Assembly (NCBI RefSeq): GCF_021155765.1 | Contig: NC_060105.1 | Location: forward strand, 496,001-560,000 | Reading direction: 5' to 3' | Origin: Diprion similis | Taxonomy: Eukaryota; Arthropoda; Insecta; Hymenoptera; Diprionidae | DNA: 64,000 nucleotides | Shown: positions 22,579-33,960 of the stretch, one piece after another | Position numbering within the stretch: the stretch's first letter is position 1 | Layout of the letters: the number at the start of each line of letters is the position of its first letter | Made by a program: the position numbers and the translations under genes | The notes under the pieces: model-generated | The model's input: the letters and a program-made list of their open reading frames with translations, nothing else | Databases searched by the model: none | Told to the model about the DNA's origin: nothing

Positions 22579-22740
22579 CGTTGGTTGGCGCAGACGGTTT
22601 CTTACCGGCCTGCAAATCCGACGGTCGCGAGTTCAAGTCCCGCGTCGAGTGAGAAAAATCAATTTTACGGGGTTTATATTTCCACTTGAAAATAGAAGAT
22701 TTTTCCATAAATGTAAAGTTGTACTAAATGTCGTGTAAAT
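22579..22740 (+). mobile_element. tRNA-derived SINE
   Basis: An A box, tggcgcagacgg (22586-22597), and a B box, gagttcaagtcc (22629-22640), are separated by 31 bases, the spacing of a tRNA gene. The T arm keeps four of five pairs, but the anticodon stem is broken and there is no acceptor-stem match. It is therefore a SINE head or tRNA pseudogene rather than a working tRNA. An AT-rich body follows and ends near an aataaag word at 22742. Confidence 0.6.
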
Positions 22741-22799
22741 GAATAAAGATTTCATATTAGCGCCCGATGATGATGATGGACAACCATCATATAAAGGCT

Positions 22800-23142
22800 T
22801 CTTCGTTTGGCCAGAGACAATCTAGCAGAAGAGGCGCACGAGCTGGGTACCTAGTTACCGCGTCGTTGTTCGCCTCGGGAAGGTCTGAGACAAGGTCGTT
22901 AAACGCTCTAGCAGGGCGACCCCGACGTCTCGGGGTGCGGGGGAACCAGAAAAAGCGACGGGGGGGCGAAACGTCGCCTGGGAAGCTGCTGGCGTCGCAT
23001 TCGCTCGCCGCCGAGGCAAACTCGCCCCTCTGCCGATGGAATTTACCCCCGTGACCGGCAATTTTAGTACAATCCGCAAGCCCCGCTCGAAAAGGCGGGG
23101 AACTCAATTCAGACTAATCTGTCTCTGGCCGTATAACGAAGA
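22800..23142. mobile_element. GC-rich MITE with ggccagagaca terminal repeats
   Basis: The left end (22800-22819, tcttcgtttggccagagaca) is mirrored on the right (tgtctctggccgtataacgaaga, 23120-23142) with a three-base insertion. The 343-bp interior is GC-rich, unlike the AT-rich surroundings, and open in several frames by composition only. It sits directly downstream of the tRNA-derived SINE. No target duplication was recognised. Confidence 0.55.
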
Positions 23143-26100
23143 GTGCTGCTCTGAGGGCTTTTTTCAAACTTCCCGTTTCATTGTTTTCACAGAAAAATGG
23201 AAGTTATTGAGATTTATCCAAAAATGAAAATTTGACAAGATCCACTTTTTTAAGTCTAGAGAATTACGACCATTTTCGGGAGGACTATTGTATGTGTTTG
23301 TATGTATCATGTATGTGATCAATTTATTTCTCCGACGATATCTCGAGATCGAGTTACCGGATTTCGATGATTTTGCTCTCAATCGATCCGGCTCCATTAA
23401 ACTCAGAACTGATTAGATTTTTGCTTTGATCGGTTCGGTATTTTTCCAATTATTTAAATATCAAAATTCCACAAAATCAAAAAAAAAATTGACATACTTT
23501 CATGTAATATGCTACCCAAGGACACTAAAATCGTTAATCACGAATCTAAATGTGTAGTTCGAAATTCGAATTGGATATTATTCTTGTTTTCCTAGATAAA
23601 CTTGGAAACTGCAGTCTGCGCGGACGGGAAGTTTCCAGGGCTAGCTCATGGCCAGTGTCTAAAACCGCTTACTTATCCATCTCCATCTGTTTTTCTTATC
23701 TCATTCTTTGAACTCATCTGATTTTTAACCGTATTCCGAAAAATTCGTTTATTTTAATTTTTCATTTTGACATTTAAAATGAAACACCTTCAGTTAGGAA
23801 GAAGGTCCTTATTAATTGCATTCTATGAATTGCAAGGGCGAACTTTTAGCCTCGTAAACGGAACCAACACTCTCTCTCTCTCTTCCCCCCTCTCTCCAGA
23901 GAGATGCTAATAAGCGTGTGTGGTACATAATTAGTTAGCGTAATTATCATTGTACGCCACGGCGACGGCCCCGCGGTCTTCTTTCATGTGTAATTACATA
24001 TTAAATTAACAACCAAGGCAGCAGCCGTTCATTCCGTTGAGGAAAGCATCAAACTGCTGTTGTTTCTGAGCTATCTACTTTTGTTATCTGACAACAGGCG
24101 TAAGGCGGGGACCCCTCCCCTCCCCCCGCCTACCATTTACGAATTTAAACGTGGCACTCTATCCGATATACGCGTCTGCGTCTCTTTCGTGCGGTTTAAT
24201 TCTAAAGCGGGTCGCATGTTCCTTTGCTTTTTCACTTTATATCGTTAGTACGTAGTGAAGAGAGCGAAAAATTCGGATCGCGTCGGTGAAATAATTGCAC
24301 CGGATTAACCGCAGAATTTCGTGCAAAGCTTGTTATGGGGTAATTCGCTTCGTGGTTTTTTTAAGACACTTTTACCTTCTCCTTTTCCGTATCGTAAGTG
24401 GGTATACCGTATACGAAACAGACGATAATTCGAGCTAGTCAGGCTATACGTGAATTAATTTCTCAGTTTCTGTTTACCTATATACATACATAATGTGGAT
24501 TTGCGAAATCTAGAACGGACGATAACGCAACGATGTATGTATGTATACATAATAAAACCTTTTCAATTTCACGTCAATTATGCGACGGCTGATACAGTCC
24601 ATTCTGCCGACTCACTGACAATGAGAAACGACATGTTGATTAGTTTGTGTTTGTTGGTTTTTTTTTATACTCTTTGGTACATTAAACCGTTTTTTGAGCC
24701 AAACATCGTCCCTCGTAAACTAGCATCAACGGGGCTTTAACGAACCTTACTCTACATTCGTTTTGCGATCAAGCTTGCGATTATCATGTTGTGACGACAG
24801 GTTTGCGCAATTACAAATTGCGAGCTACTCGATCTTGTATATCCAATAACTCATGGACGCTAGGAAATTTATGCCACGTCGAATGGTGGGATCTTTCATC
24901 ATTTCATTGATCGTTTAAATGCCGACCCAGAAGAATACTTGCAAGTGGTACGACGAGAAGAAATTTAATTCAAATATCGGTTCGTTTCTAAGTTTCATTT
25001 ATTTTCAGTCTACCCTGTATTACAGCTAGAGAGGGAGACACGCCGCGGTGTAAGATAATCCGTCTAATAATTGTACACGCGTGATACGTGGCCCGGTAGC
25101 ACGTGAGCCTTTTACTATGCGCACAGATCAGATTATGCGCCACGGTACATATTATACATATCTATATTCTATATGTATGCGGTGTCCACGGTCCTGTGTC
25201 CTATGTAGGTACCTACTTGTTTTCCGGCGTTGTTATGTATACAACTTGCTTGCTGCGCCTATGAATGTGTGCGCATGCAATGTTTGCTAACCGAAGAGAT
25301 AGCATCGGAATGACACGCGCGCGCGACGCAAGTGCATAAACATTTTCTGACTAAACAATGACATAATGCAAACAAAGGAAGCCACCTATATACGTGTATG
25401 CGTGTGTGCGACGTGGCGTAGGTGTGTATCATGTATGATGTTACATGCGGCGCGATAAGAATACATCACCCGACACATTTGACAATGAACAGCTGACCCG
25501 GGCTATCGGAATTATATTATATACATAATCTCATATCGCTGGAAGTTGAACATTTGTTCACGGCTTTATTTTATTAAAAAAAAAATTTTCTCTTCTTCTT
25601 TATATAATTCTCTCCTTGATTTTTTTTTTCGAACTCCACGACCAATGCAATCGCCTAGATTTTTTTTATACTGTTCGCCATGTTATGACTTATGAAGAAA
25701 CAGTGACGCGGCTCTTAGGATTTTTTTTTGAGGCAGTATGTGTCTTTCTGTTACCTTGTATTGTTGCTCTTTTTATTAATTATAAAACGAATATATATCT
25801 CTTGTGCTAGTTTAAGCCTCGCGCTCTGTTTGATACGGATTCAAAACCATGGTTAATTTATTTATCTTGTTTCAATCGACATTATGGACTGAAAGGTATT
25901 TTTTTTGTCGTGGGCTCGATGCAGCTTCCCTTATTCATCTCTAATGTTTTTTACGTCATATTTATATCGCGTACAATACGATGTCCATGTCAATTACGTA
26001 TGAAAAAATGATTGAAATTGTGTAAAACACATTTTCAGTTGCGTTTATAGTGAATTGAAAATTAAATCAAAAAATATCGTGTACACGCAATTCTTATATT

Positions 26101-26160
26101 CGTGGAGTTTCATTATCGGTTTGTAGACATATTAATATATCCACATATACATATACATAG
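23143..26160. other. Intron part 3: no gene seen
   Basis: AT-rich unique sequence with a short CT run near 23872-23898 and scattered GTAT-type words. A possible coding signal was sought on both strands and not found. Confidence 0.4.
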
Positions 26161-26167
26161 GTATGTA

Positions 26168-27340
26168 CACTGAGAAAAAAAAATTCACTGATTTTTGGTA
26201 GATATTATTTCATTCAAGTAAATCGCTCGTTCGTTTAGTCCAAACAGACATTTACGCTCGTTTGGGTAAATATTGGTGTAATACAGTGAACGTGATCCTT
26301 TTGTATATAATTAAAACTCGTGTCAAATAAGAAAAAATTCTATAAAAATAGAAAAAAACTGCAGGTTCAATATCTTACAAAGAAACGTTTACAGTAACCA
26401 AATAATTAGACCAGAACAAGATTGTAAAATTTAACATCGGTTGTAAAAACCAAAAAAATTTTGTTTGCCTCGTATTAAGGCAATTGCAACTTATCAAACA
26501 CGCTACTTATAAGCCAACTATTGATAATTAGTTGTATGTCGAAGTAGAGGCATTATCAATTGTTTTTTTAGAAACACCACACTTTGAACGGGATTCGAAA
26601 GCGAAACATGCGAGTTTACTGTCAATGTTTCTATTCCTTCAATCTAATAATATTTGCAGGTAATATGGAAAAAAGTGAATTTTCAAAGCAAACTAATATC
26701 GCATTGATATGTAACAAATTAATTCAGTGTTCAAGAAACATGCTGATTGAATCAGCCAATACTGCAGTTGTCTCAGCTGAATCAACTAATTCATTACGGT
26801 ACTCAAACTGAATCCGAATTGTCCAATATAATATCGTTTATTTGAGATTCAAAAACGCGTTGATTCAATTGGCTCGCTCAACTTAATCGTTTACCAAACT
26901 CAACCACATTATCAAGTTTACCCAACTATATTCGGCTTGCCAAATATACTTTTGATCATTCAATTCGAATACAAATTGACGATACGAATTTACTTGAATT
27001 GAAGAAAATTATGCTCTCTTTTTTTGAGAAAATACCACTAGCAAATAAATTGATGAATATTTATTTTATACAAAATTATTTGAAACTTGGATTAATAAAA
27101 TCTGAAATTGAACAGAAGGGTTGAACGAAATAAATCAGTTTACTTGTCCCAAGTGCATTGTTTCATTGACTGGACATTTCATATTTACAAATAAATATGT
27201 TATTGTTGTAGACGAGGTTGTAGTACGTATATAAGAGTCAAGTAAACGAGATATTTTGATTCATAATTTATTTGTTTTTTCATTACAATTTACTTGAACC
27301 CAATAAATTTACCGTCAATTGAACGTGTCCAATTAAATTA
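26168..27340. repeat. AT-rich repeat element with ttcaagtaaa inverted motifs
   Basis: It starts with cactgagaaaaaaaaattcac, a terminus type common in insect non-autonomous elements. The word attcaagtaaat at 26213 is inverted at 26986-26999 (atttacttgaat). Related words recur at 27139, 27237 and 27289. The sequence is strongly AT-rich and non-coding. The exact right end is uncertain and more than one element may be present. Confidence 0.4.
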
Positions 27341-28142
27341 AGGAAGTATGTAGGTGGCGCTGAAAATGATTTTCTCAACTGGACGTTGTTTGGTTGTGTT
27401 CAAGATCCGTTCACCGTCCGTCGCAACGTAATCCGATCTGGTTGTTGCCATTTACGGAACCGTCGTCGGCCCGTTTCAATCAGCCTTCGAGGGGTGTGAC
27501 TTGGTTTTTTTCCCTCCTTTCTCATAGTCAGTTTTAATAAAACTCTTGATTTTCTTCCTTGCGCCTCCTTTTCTCCTTTTACGAAAAGGGAAAAGGGTGT
27601 CTCCTTATTATTCTGCGCTATTAATAATGACCCTGCTGAATCAAGTGTCTTCTTCAGATTGCTCGCCATCATCGATCATGTAACGGCCGCGCCCGCAAAT
27701 CGTTTCAGGGTTTATCGATTATTCGAACCACCTCGTTCCATTTCGTTTATCGCTCCATTGCAATATTAATAACAGGGTAATTCAGGCAAAAGGCCGCTGT
27801 ATGTCGTCGTCTCTTCGTGAGCGGATATTGATAAAACTTTGGCAAACAAGCAGCGGTTTCGAGTTCTACCCTGTGTAAAATAACAAGCTCGTATTCCACG
27901 GTACTTTGGTGCATTATTTAGGACAGTTCTATAATATGTTTACCTTGGTACCTGCAGGAAGGGATGTATAGTATGTCGAACGGGTAAATCGGCAAGAACG
28001 AGGAAGGGGAGGAACTACGCCTTGAACCTCTCCTCACTCGCGACATTAATGAATAAATTCATCGGTTAAGGGAAAATGAATGCAATTCATATTTCATTCA
28101 TACAATTGTAAGATGAAATACTCTCGCAAGGTTACTCTTTGG

Positions 28143-28473
28143 CTGTGCAATGTGGCCACACACCTGAAAAACCTAGAAATATCAGTTTTCTATCATGGGA
28201 ATTAGAAATTATTTTTTTCAGGTAACAAGTTCACTTTTTTTCGTCGATAAAACAATATGGTTTAAATAATGACTTTTTAACGTACATTATATTATTTTTC
28301 ACTTCGAATTGAATTTGAATAGAATATAGAATTAATAAGCTGAGCGATTTAGCTTTTAGTAATTTACTAGAACACTAAGAAAATGTAAGGGAAAGCTAGC
28401 TCTTGGGTCTTGGAAAACCTAGAAATGTCATGGAATCTTTTTCCCAAAAATTCCTGACCACCCTGCTGTGCAA
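28143..28473. mobile_element. hAT-like MITE, copy 2, with 8-bp target duplication
   Basis: The element (28151-28465) is homologous to the copy at 8611-8972 and ends in the same ccaccctg. It is immediately flanked by identical 8-bp direct repeats, ctgtgcaa, at 28143-28150 and 28466-28473. An 8-bp duplication is the mark of hAT transposition. Its left end starts at tgtggccaca, lacking the outermost bases of copy 1. Confidence 0.75.
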
Positions 28474-30048
28474 ATTCCGTCTCTTGTTTCGCTTTTCTTT
28501 CTTCGCCTTGTACACTTCACCGTTTTATTGCTTTTTCTACCTGTATTCCATCCATCGTCATGTATTTGAGGGATGCGTTTAGGGGCGTTTACACACGCGG
28601 CGCGTGGCATCTGGCGTTTTTGCGTCCTCAGGGTGACTTCGACAGCATTGCAGGCTGGGAACTATCAGAATATGGGTCTGTAGAGACAAGTCGGAGAGGT
28701 ATCGTTTACCACCGTGTTTTTTTCCTCCCGCGCTTTATAGTATTTTTACTTCACCACCTACACCTGGCAAGTGTTCGTTCGACGTAACAGATTGTTTGAG
28801 CTCTGAAATAATTACGATTTGTGTAATTATTATCGTTTATCTGTGTTACATGTCGTAATTGACGCTTAAGCCACTTGTTAGTTTCATCTATAAATGATCT
28901 AGAAATTGTGTGTGTGTGTTTTTTTTTTTTGTGCAAAATCTTGGAATGAAAGAGGAGAAAATATGCGATTTCAAAAAAGTCATATGAAATACATCATATT
29001 TATAATGTGTGGATGTATAAACATTACACAACCATATACGGTGAATGTAATGCTATGTACTGAAATTCTGAGATGATGAAACGCGTTCCCTCTTCTTTTC
29101 TTTGATATTCTATATTTCTTGTGTTCCGTTTTACGTTTTCTTTATTCTTCTCCGACTCCGCAAAAGGACGGTGAATGGATTTCTTGCCGCTCGTGTACTC
29201 GCCTCGTTGCGACTTGGTTTCTTTTTTCTGCTCTCCCTCCTTGCTCACCTCCTTGCACTCAGCGCCCTTGTATCCTGCTTTGTACAAAGTAGGATGAAAT
29301 TCGACTCTGACAAGGACGACGAGTAAAGTGAAAATACTCGAGAGACGTTTTTCTCCAGTTTTTTTGTTGCAATACCTAAGTACATATAATATATGTATAT
29401 ACATATTGCACATACAATAGATGAAATGTAAATAGCCTGGTGATTCTCCCTTTATAAATCTTTCTCTATAACTTTGGCAGTTCTTTACCCCGTTAGGGTT
29501 TGTGGCGAAGAAGTTTCATGAAATTTTCTTCTTTCACATTTGAATAGTTTGAGGAAAATTAATTTTTTAACATCTTTTTTTAATTTTTCACATGAAACAA
29601 AGTTGAAGCAGATACAACAGATTGACAAAAAGTACTGTTTGACGTCACCCATGCCCGTCACCCATGTACAAATATCAATATCTGTAAAATTTTAAAAATC
29701 TGCTTAACGCACGTATGAAACGTAAAACTTTTTTATCATAATATTTCTCTGTTCAAGCCTTCTTTAATAGGTATAATTTTGGCGTATAAAACGTCCACGA
29801 TTGTCTAACAATTTCGAAATCTTTTCTCGGGCGCAATTCACCGGAATCATCAATCTCATACCTGGAATCGTTCCTCGTCAGTTTCCCGATCAGCTTGCGG
29901 AGTTGGTTTATATTCTTTTACTTCTTCCTTCCTATTTGCGTCACGTTCTTGATATTTCGCCTACACGATTTACATGCGGACAGGGAAAATTCAATTTCCC
30001 TTGAGAGTGCGCGATCAAAACCTAGCTTGTGCAGAGAAATATGTGTTC

Positions 30049-30083
<35 letters not shown>

Positions 30084-30390
30084 ATATAAACCTGTGTGTA
30101 TGTATATTTATACACCTGTATATCAGAATCGAAATCGAGACGAGCTGAATCGTGAATAAATGTCCAGACGTCTGGAATAAGTTTTTAGAATTCCGTCCTG
30201 AGAAGAAGATATTGGAGAAAAACAAAGGTATGCTTGAGCTCAGTATCACCGACGATAGTTGCGGTGGTCTGTGTTCTGCCTCGTAATTTATCGTGGCCTG
30301 AGTATAATCGATCGTTTTTAATAAACTGTGTGTGGACGAAACTGCGATTTAAGCAATTTATACCTCTAGGGCGAATACAATATATATACA
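28474..30390. other. Intron part 4: no gene seen
   Basis: Unique AT-rich sequence. It includes a (TA)n tract at 30052-30079 and a short duplication of gtcacccatg (29644 and 29656). Open frames such as 29024-29413 on the minus strand are low-complexity and not supported. Confidence 0.4.
30052..30079. repeat. (TA)n microsatellite
   Basis: About fourteen TA units without interruption. Similar tracts occur at about 45810-45836 and 63812-63832. Confidence 0.9.
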
Positions 30391-30392
30391 AT

Positions 30393-30700
30393 ATTAGGGT
30401 GGTCCTTGTAAAGGCCATTTTTGAATCTCGACTGCCTCGTCCTCCGAATTATTCGGCTCCGAATAATTCGAAAATAATTCCCTAATTTTTTCAAATTTTC
30501 ACCTTAACTCTAAACCCGGTGCCGCGAGAGGGTTGATTTCCCCATTTTTTTTTTAACCCATTTCAAGAGAAGAGTAATTCTACCAAATGGATTTCGATGA
30601 CATTCGACATCTAGGAGGGGTTTGTTGTGTCGCTGATTACGAATATGGAATCGAAATTTTATAATTCAAAATAGCGGATTTATTAGAATAGTTTGTCCAC
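30393..30700. mobile_element. ttagggtg-family fragment with dispersed repeat unit
   Basis: It begins attagggtgg. It shares, in the same order, the words gaataattcgaaaa, taattttttca and tttcaccttaactct with the first 110 bases of the fold-back element at 52477, so the two are relatives. Bases 30612-30690 carry the gtcgctgatta...agcggatt unit also seen at 4350-4545. The right boundary is unclear. Confidence 0.45.
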
Positions 30701-31732
30701 GGACAAACATCCCCAAAAGTGAAGTCCCTTGGTATTGTAATATTGGCTCCGGTATTTAATTTCAAAATTTCGAGTCCAGATTCATAATAAAAAAAACAAT
30801 TTTCATCGAAGTCCGTGTGGTAGATTTTTTGTTCCCTTGGAAAGGGATAAATTAGGAGAATTAGTTTTTATTTTTTTTATTACACTTACTTTTAGTGCAT
30901 ACCGTTGTTGTTAAAGATGTTCAAAATTCTTCCCTTTAACCGACAATGCGAAACGAACAACCACCTTCGATAGGTTAACCTACCTAAACCCACCGACCGC
31001 CATGCAAAAGAAGTTGTATGTAGTTCGAAACTCTTGTCAGCCGGTGTAGGTAGTGTAGGTAGTGTAGGTTGGCTTGTTATACCCACACGGGGTTATACGG
31101 TGGAGTGACGATGGCGGAGGGCCGGTTCGGGGTGAATATTTGAACGGGTCGTCGTGCGAGTGAATCACCATGTATAACGTCATGTACGAAGCGGATAGGA
31201 GATCATTCCTTTTCTCTCGCCCCCCTATTTCTCATCTCCCGCGAAACCATCGCCAGACTAGGGAAGCAAGCAAAGCAGGAGAAGTCGACTTTAGCTCGCC
31301 GGCCGGCGTCAGTGTGTTTCCTCAAGTATCGCGTGTTGTACGATGCCGGGGTGAGTGATATCTCCGTAGGGTGAAGAGGAAAGGAAAGCCCTCCGTTCCC
31401 TCTCTTTTTTGCAGATACGCCAGAAACGTCAATATTCTCAAGTATTCTTCTCCCTCTTCCTTCCTTCCTCTTCTTCCTCTTTTGCTTCTGCTTCTCCTTC
31501 TCCTTCTACCGATTCTGCTACGCGTCCTTGAGTTTTCTCTACAAGCCTCAGACTACAGCCCTCCGGGTTTGGTTACGTTGTTATAAAAACATGTGCCACT
31601 TGGGACCCACGTGGCCTCCCGGCGAGGAGGCCCTCGACTAAGGCCGCAACAAGGCGTCGTTTATGTACTTTGTACCTTTGCTGCAGTCAGACGACCCGGA
31701 GACCTACCTACCTTCTCTACATAAATGCTAAT

Positions 31733-31765
31733 CTGCGTTGCGTTGCGTTGCGTTGCGTTGCGTTG
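31733..31765. repeat. (TGCGT)n pentanucleotide repeat
   Basis: Six consecutive tgcgt units followed by a broken tgtcg copy. Pentanucleotide arrays are less common than di- to tetranucleotides in this window. Confidence 0.85.
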
Positions 31766-33922
31766 TCGTTGCCGCAACGGTAGAACTTGAGGATTTGTAT
31801 CTTCTGCCGCAGATGTGGTGCACTTGTACACAGCTCCTTGTGTCTGGGATATAATATACATGTATAATGTGTATGCACCTAATATGGGAATAGAAACTTG
31901 CATATTCTTCGCGCATTTGTTGTTGCTACATTTTTCCAATCCTATTTGCAACGAAGATAAAATTACACATTCTTTTTGTGCGGCTGGTTTATTAACGTGG
32001 ATAATAATTAATTAGATATCGATAATTTTAGGTGATGAAAACTGACAGTGACGTGATGTAGGATGGATAAAAAATGGTAGACTCGTCGAAGCGTGACTAT
32101 CCATAGCTTTATAGACTGATGTTGCTTTTGTGGCAACCGCTTCATTAGCTAGAAATATGCCTTGAGGAAATAACATGGCAGAGTTTCCCCCCACCCGCGG
32201 TGTTCGAAGTGTTTCTTTTTCTCCACCACCTTATTTATTATCCCCATCGTTTTACGGTAATTGTGGTTTATTGCCACTGGTTCTGTACAATATATCTTTC
32301 AAAGATTCCAAACTATGAGGTATGGAATAGCTAGTAGAATACCGCTGTCCAACAACGCGTCTATGGTCCGATTTATTTTGTTCATGCGCGTGCGGGAAGG
32401 TCCATTTTCAATCCTTGTCGTAAGTCAACGTAATTCCGTATGCGATGGTGGATAAATCCAACATCCACACCTTGTATGTACATACATACCGTGAATCTCT
32501 GACAAGTATGGTTCTGGTGTTGTTGAGCGGACGTAGAGCATTGGAATCGACACACCTATTATAGGTATACATGTACAATATTAAATCTGTACGGATCTCC
32601 TCCGTCTGTATCACCACCAAACAAAGGCTCGCTTTCACGTGTGCAGCAGGTATGTAAATGCGAATGCTTATGCAAATAAAAGAATGTTTATAATTCGTTG
32701 TTATCAGGGGGCGACGACGTTTTCCCCCGCGGATTCGTGCCATGCGGGGCAGTGGTGGTGTTGATAAATATTGACGTTATCCGAACAGGAAATGATTAAC
32801 TCCCCGAAATCCGTTTTTTTGTCGTCGGCTTTAGTGCTCGGACTTGAATGTTTTTCGCCGTCCGACAGTTGTAACGAAAATCACGTGAGTTTTTACTCCA
32901 TTGGGAGAAAAAAACAAAACGAGTCCTTCGAAATCTCGGGCGCTGTATGAAGGCAACTTTTTTTTTTATCAGGAATCGGGATTGTATCAGTGTACGTTTA
33001 TAATACATGATTAGACCGGAAATGGTTATCGGCGTGATTCCATAGCGCAATCCTTCTCTACCTGTACGTTTCCTTCTTTCGTTCGCCCGTTTCAGGAGGA
33101 AGATCGCGTCAAAGCAGTATACTGCCCTCGTAAATACGGCAACCAAATATCATTAACTCGGTATTATAATGTTTGTTTACGACTTTGGTTCTCTCCACTA
33201 CAGGCAGCTTACCCTTAGCTGTTGGCCTGTTAGAAACCTGGCAGCAATCTTTGCAGGGCATCCAGGTGGTTTTTATGCTTTTTGTAGCCCGAGGTATACG
33301 CCTGCATTTACATCTCTCTTATTCTCTTTCCAGTAGTATTTCTCTCTCTCTCTCTCTCTTTTTCCTACCTTCCAGGAGCTTATCGCTCGCCGTTAGACTG
33401 AAATTATCAGGAAGTCGGTGTAAACTGTAAAGAGATTTAAAAATTGCCACTGCGTGAGAATCCGTCGTGCCGGTTCGCGAGCAAAGGTGTTTATATGCAC
33501 AGGTGTAATAAAGAGGTAAATTTTATAATCAACGACAGAAATAGTATTTTTCCCTATACATATATATTATATATGGCACGACTGTAGGTAAGGAGCGGTT
33601 TGTTCGCTTTCTTTCTTTTCGTTGTCTTTCGTTCTGGTTTTGCGGTTTCTCCGTGTACACCTATACCTATATACTTACCCACCGTTTGCTGGGGGAAATT
33701 AATGTCACTTATCCCGGCAGCAGCTTTACTCCGGGATTCGCGCTGCTTTTGTCACGTCGCGTCTCCCTCCCTCTGCCTTCTAGCTAGCTGCTCGCCTCGC
33801 CTCGCTTCGCCTCGTCTCATCTCATCTCGGCTCTATCTCGTTTTCTCTGGGGTCAGTGTCGCCTCGGTGACCTTTTCTCGTGTCCTCGCCACTGGCGGCG
33901 GCCCCTTTTATGGCTCTCAAGC

Positions 33923-33923
33923 A

Positions 33924-33959
<36 letters not shown>

Positions 33960-33960
33960 T
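33923..33960. repeat. (ACG)n trinucleotide repeat
   Basis: About twelve acg units. The 158-codon plus-strand frame crossing it (33600-34076) is read as poly-Thr here and is an artefact of the repeat. Confidence 0.9.

Noticed and set aside
22767..23107. GC-rich overlapping frames resembling a gene
   Set aside because: They lie wholly within an element with inverted ends; the openness is due to GC-rich composition and no domain is seen.
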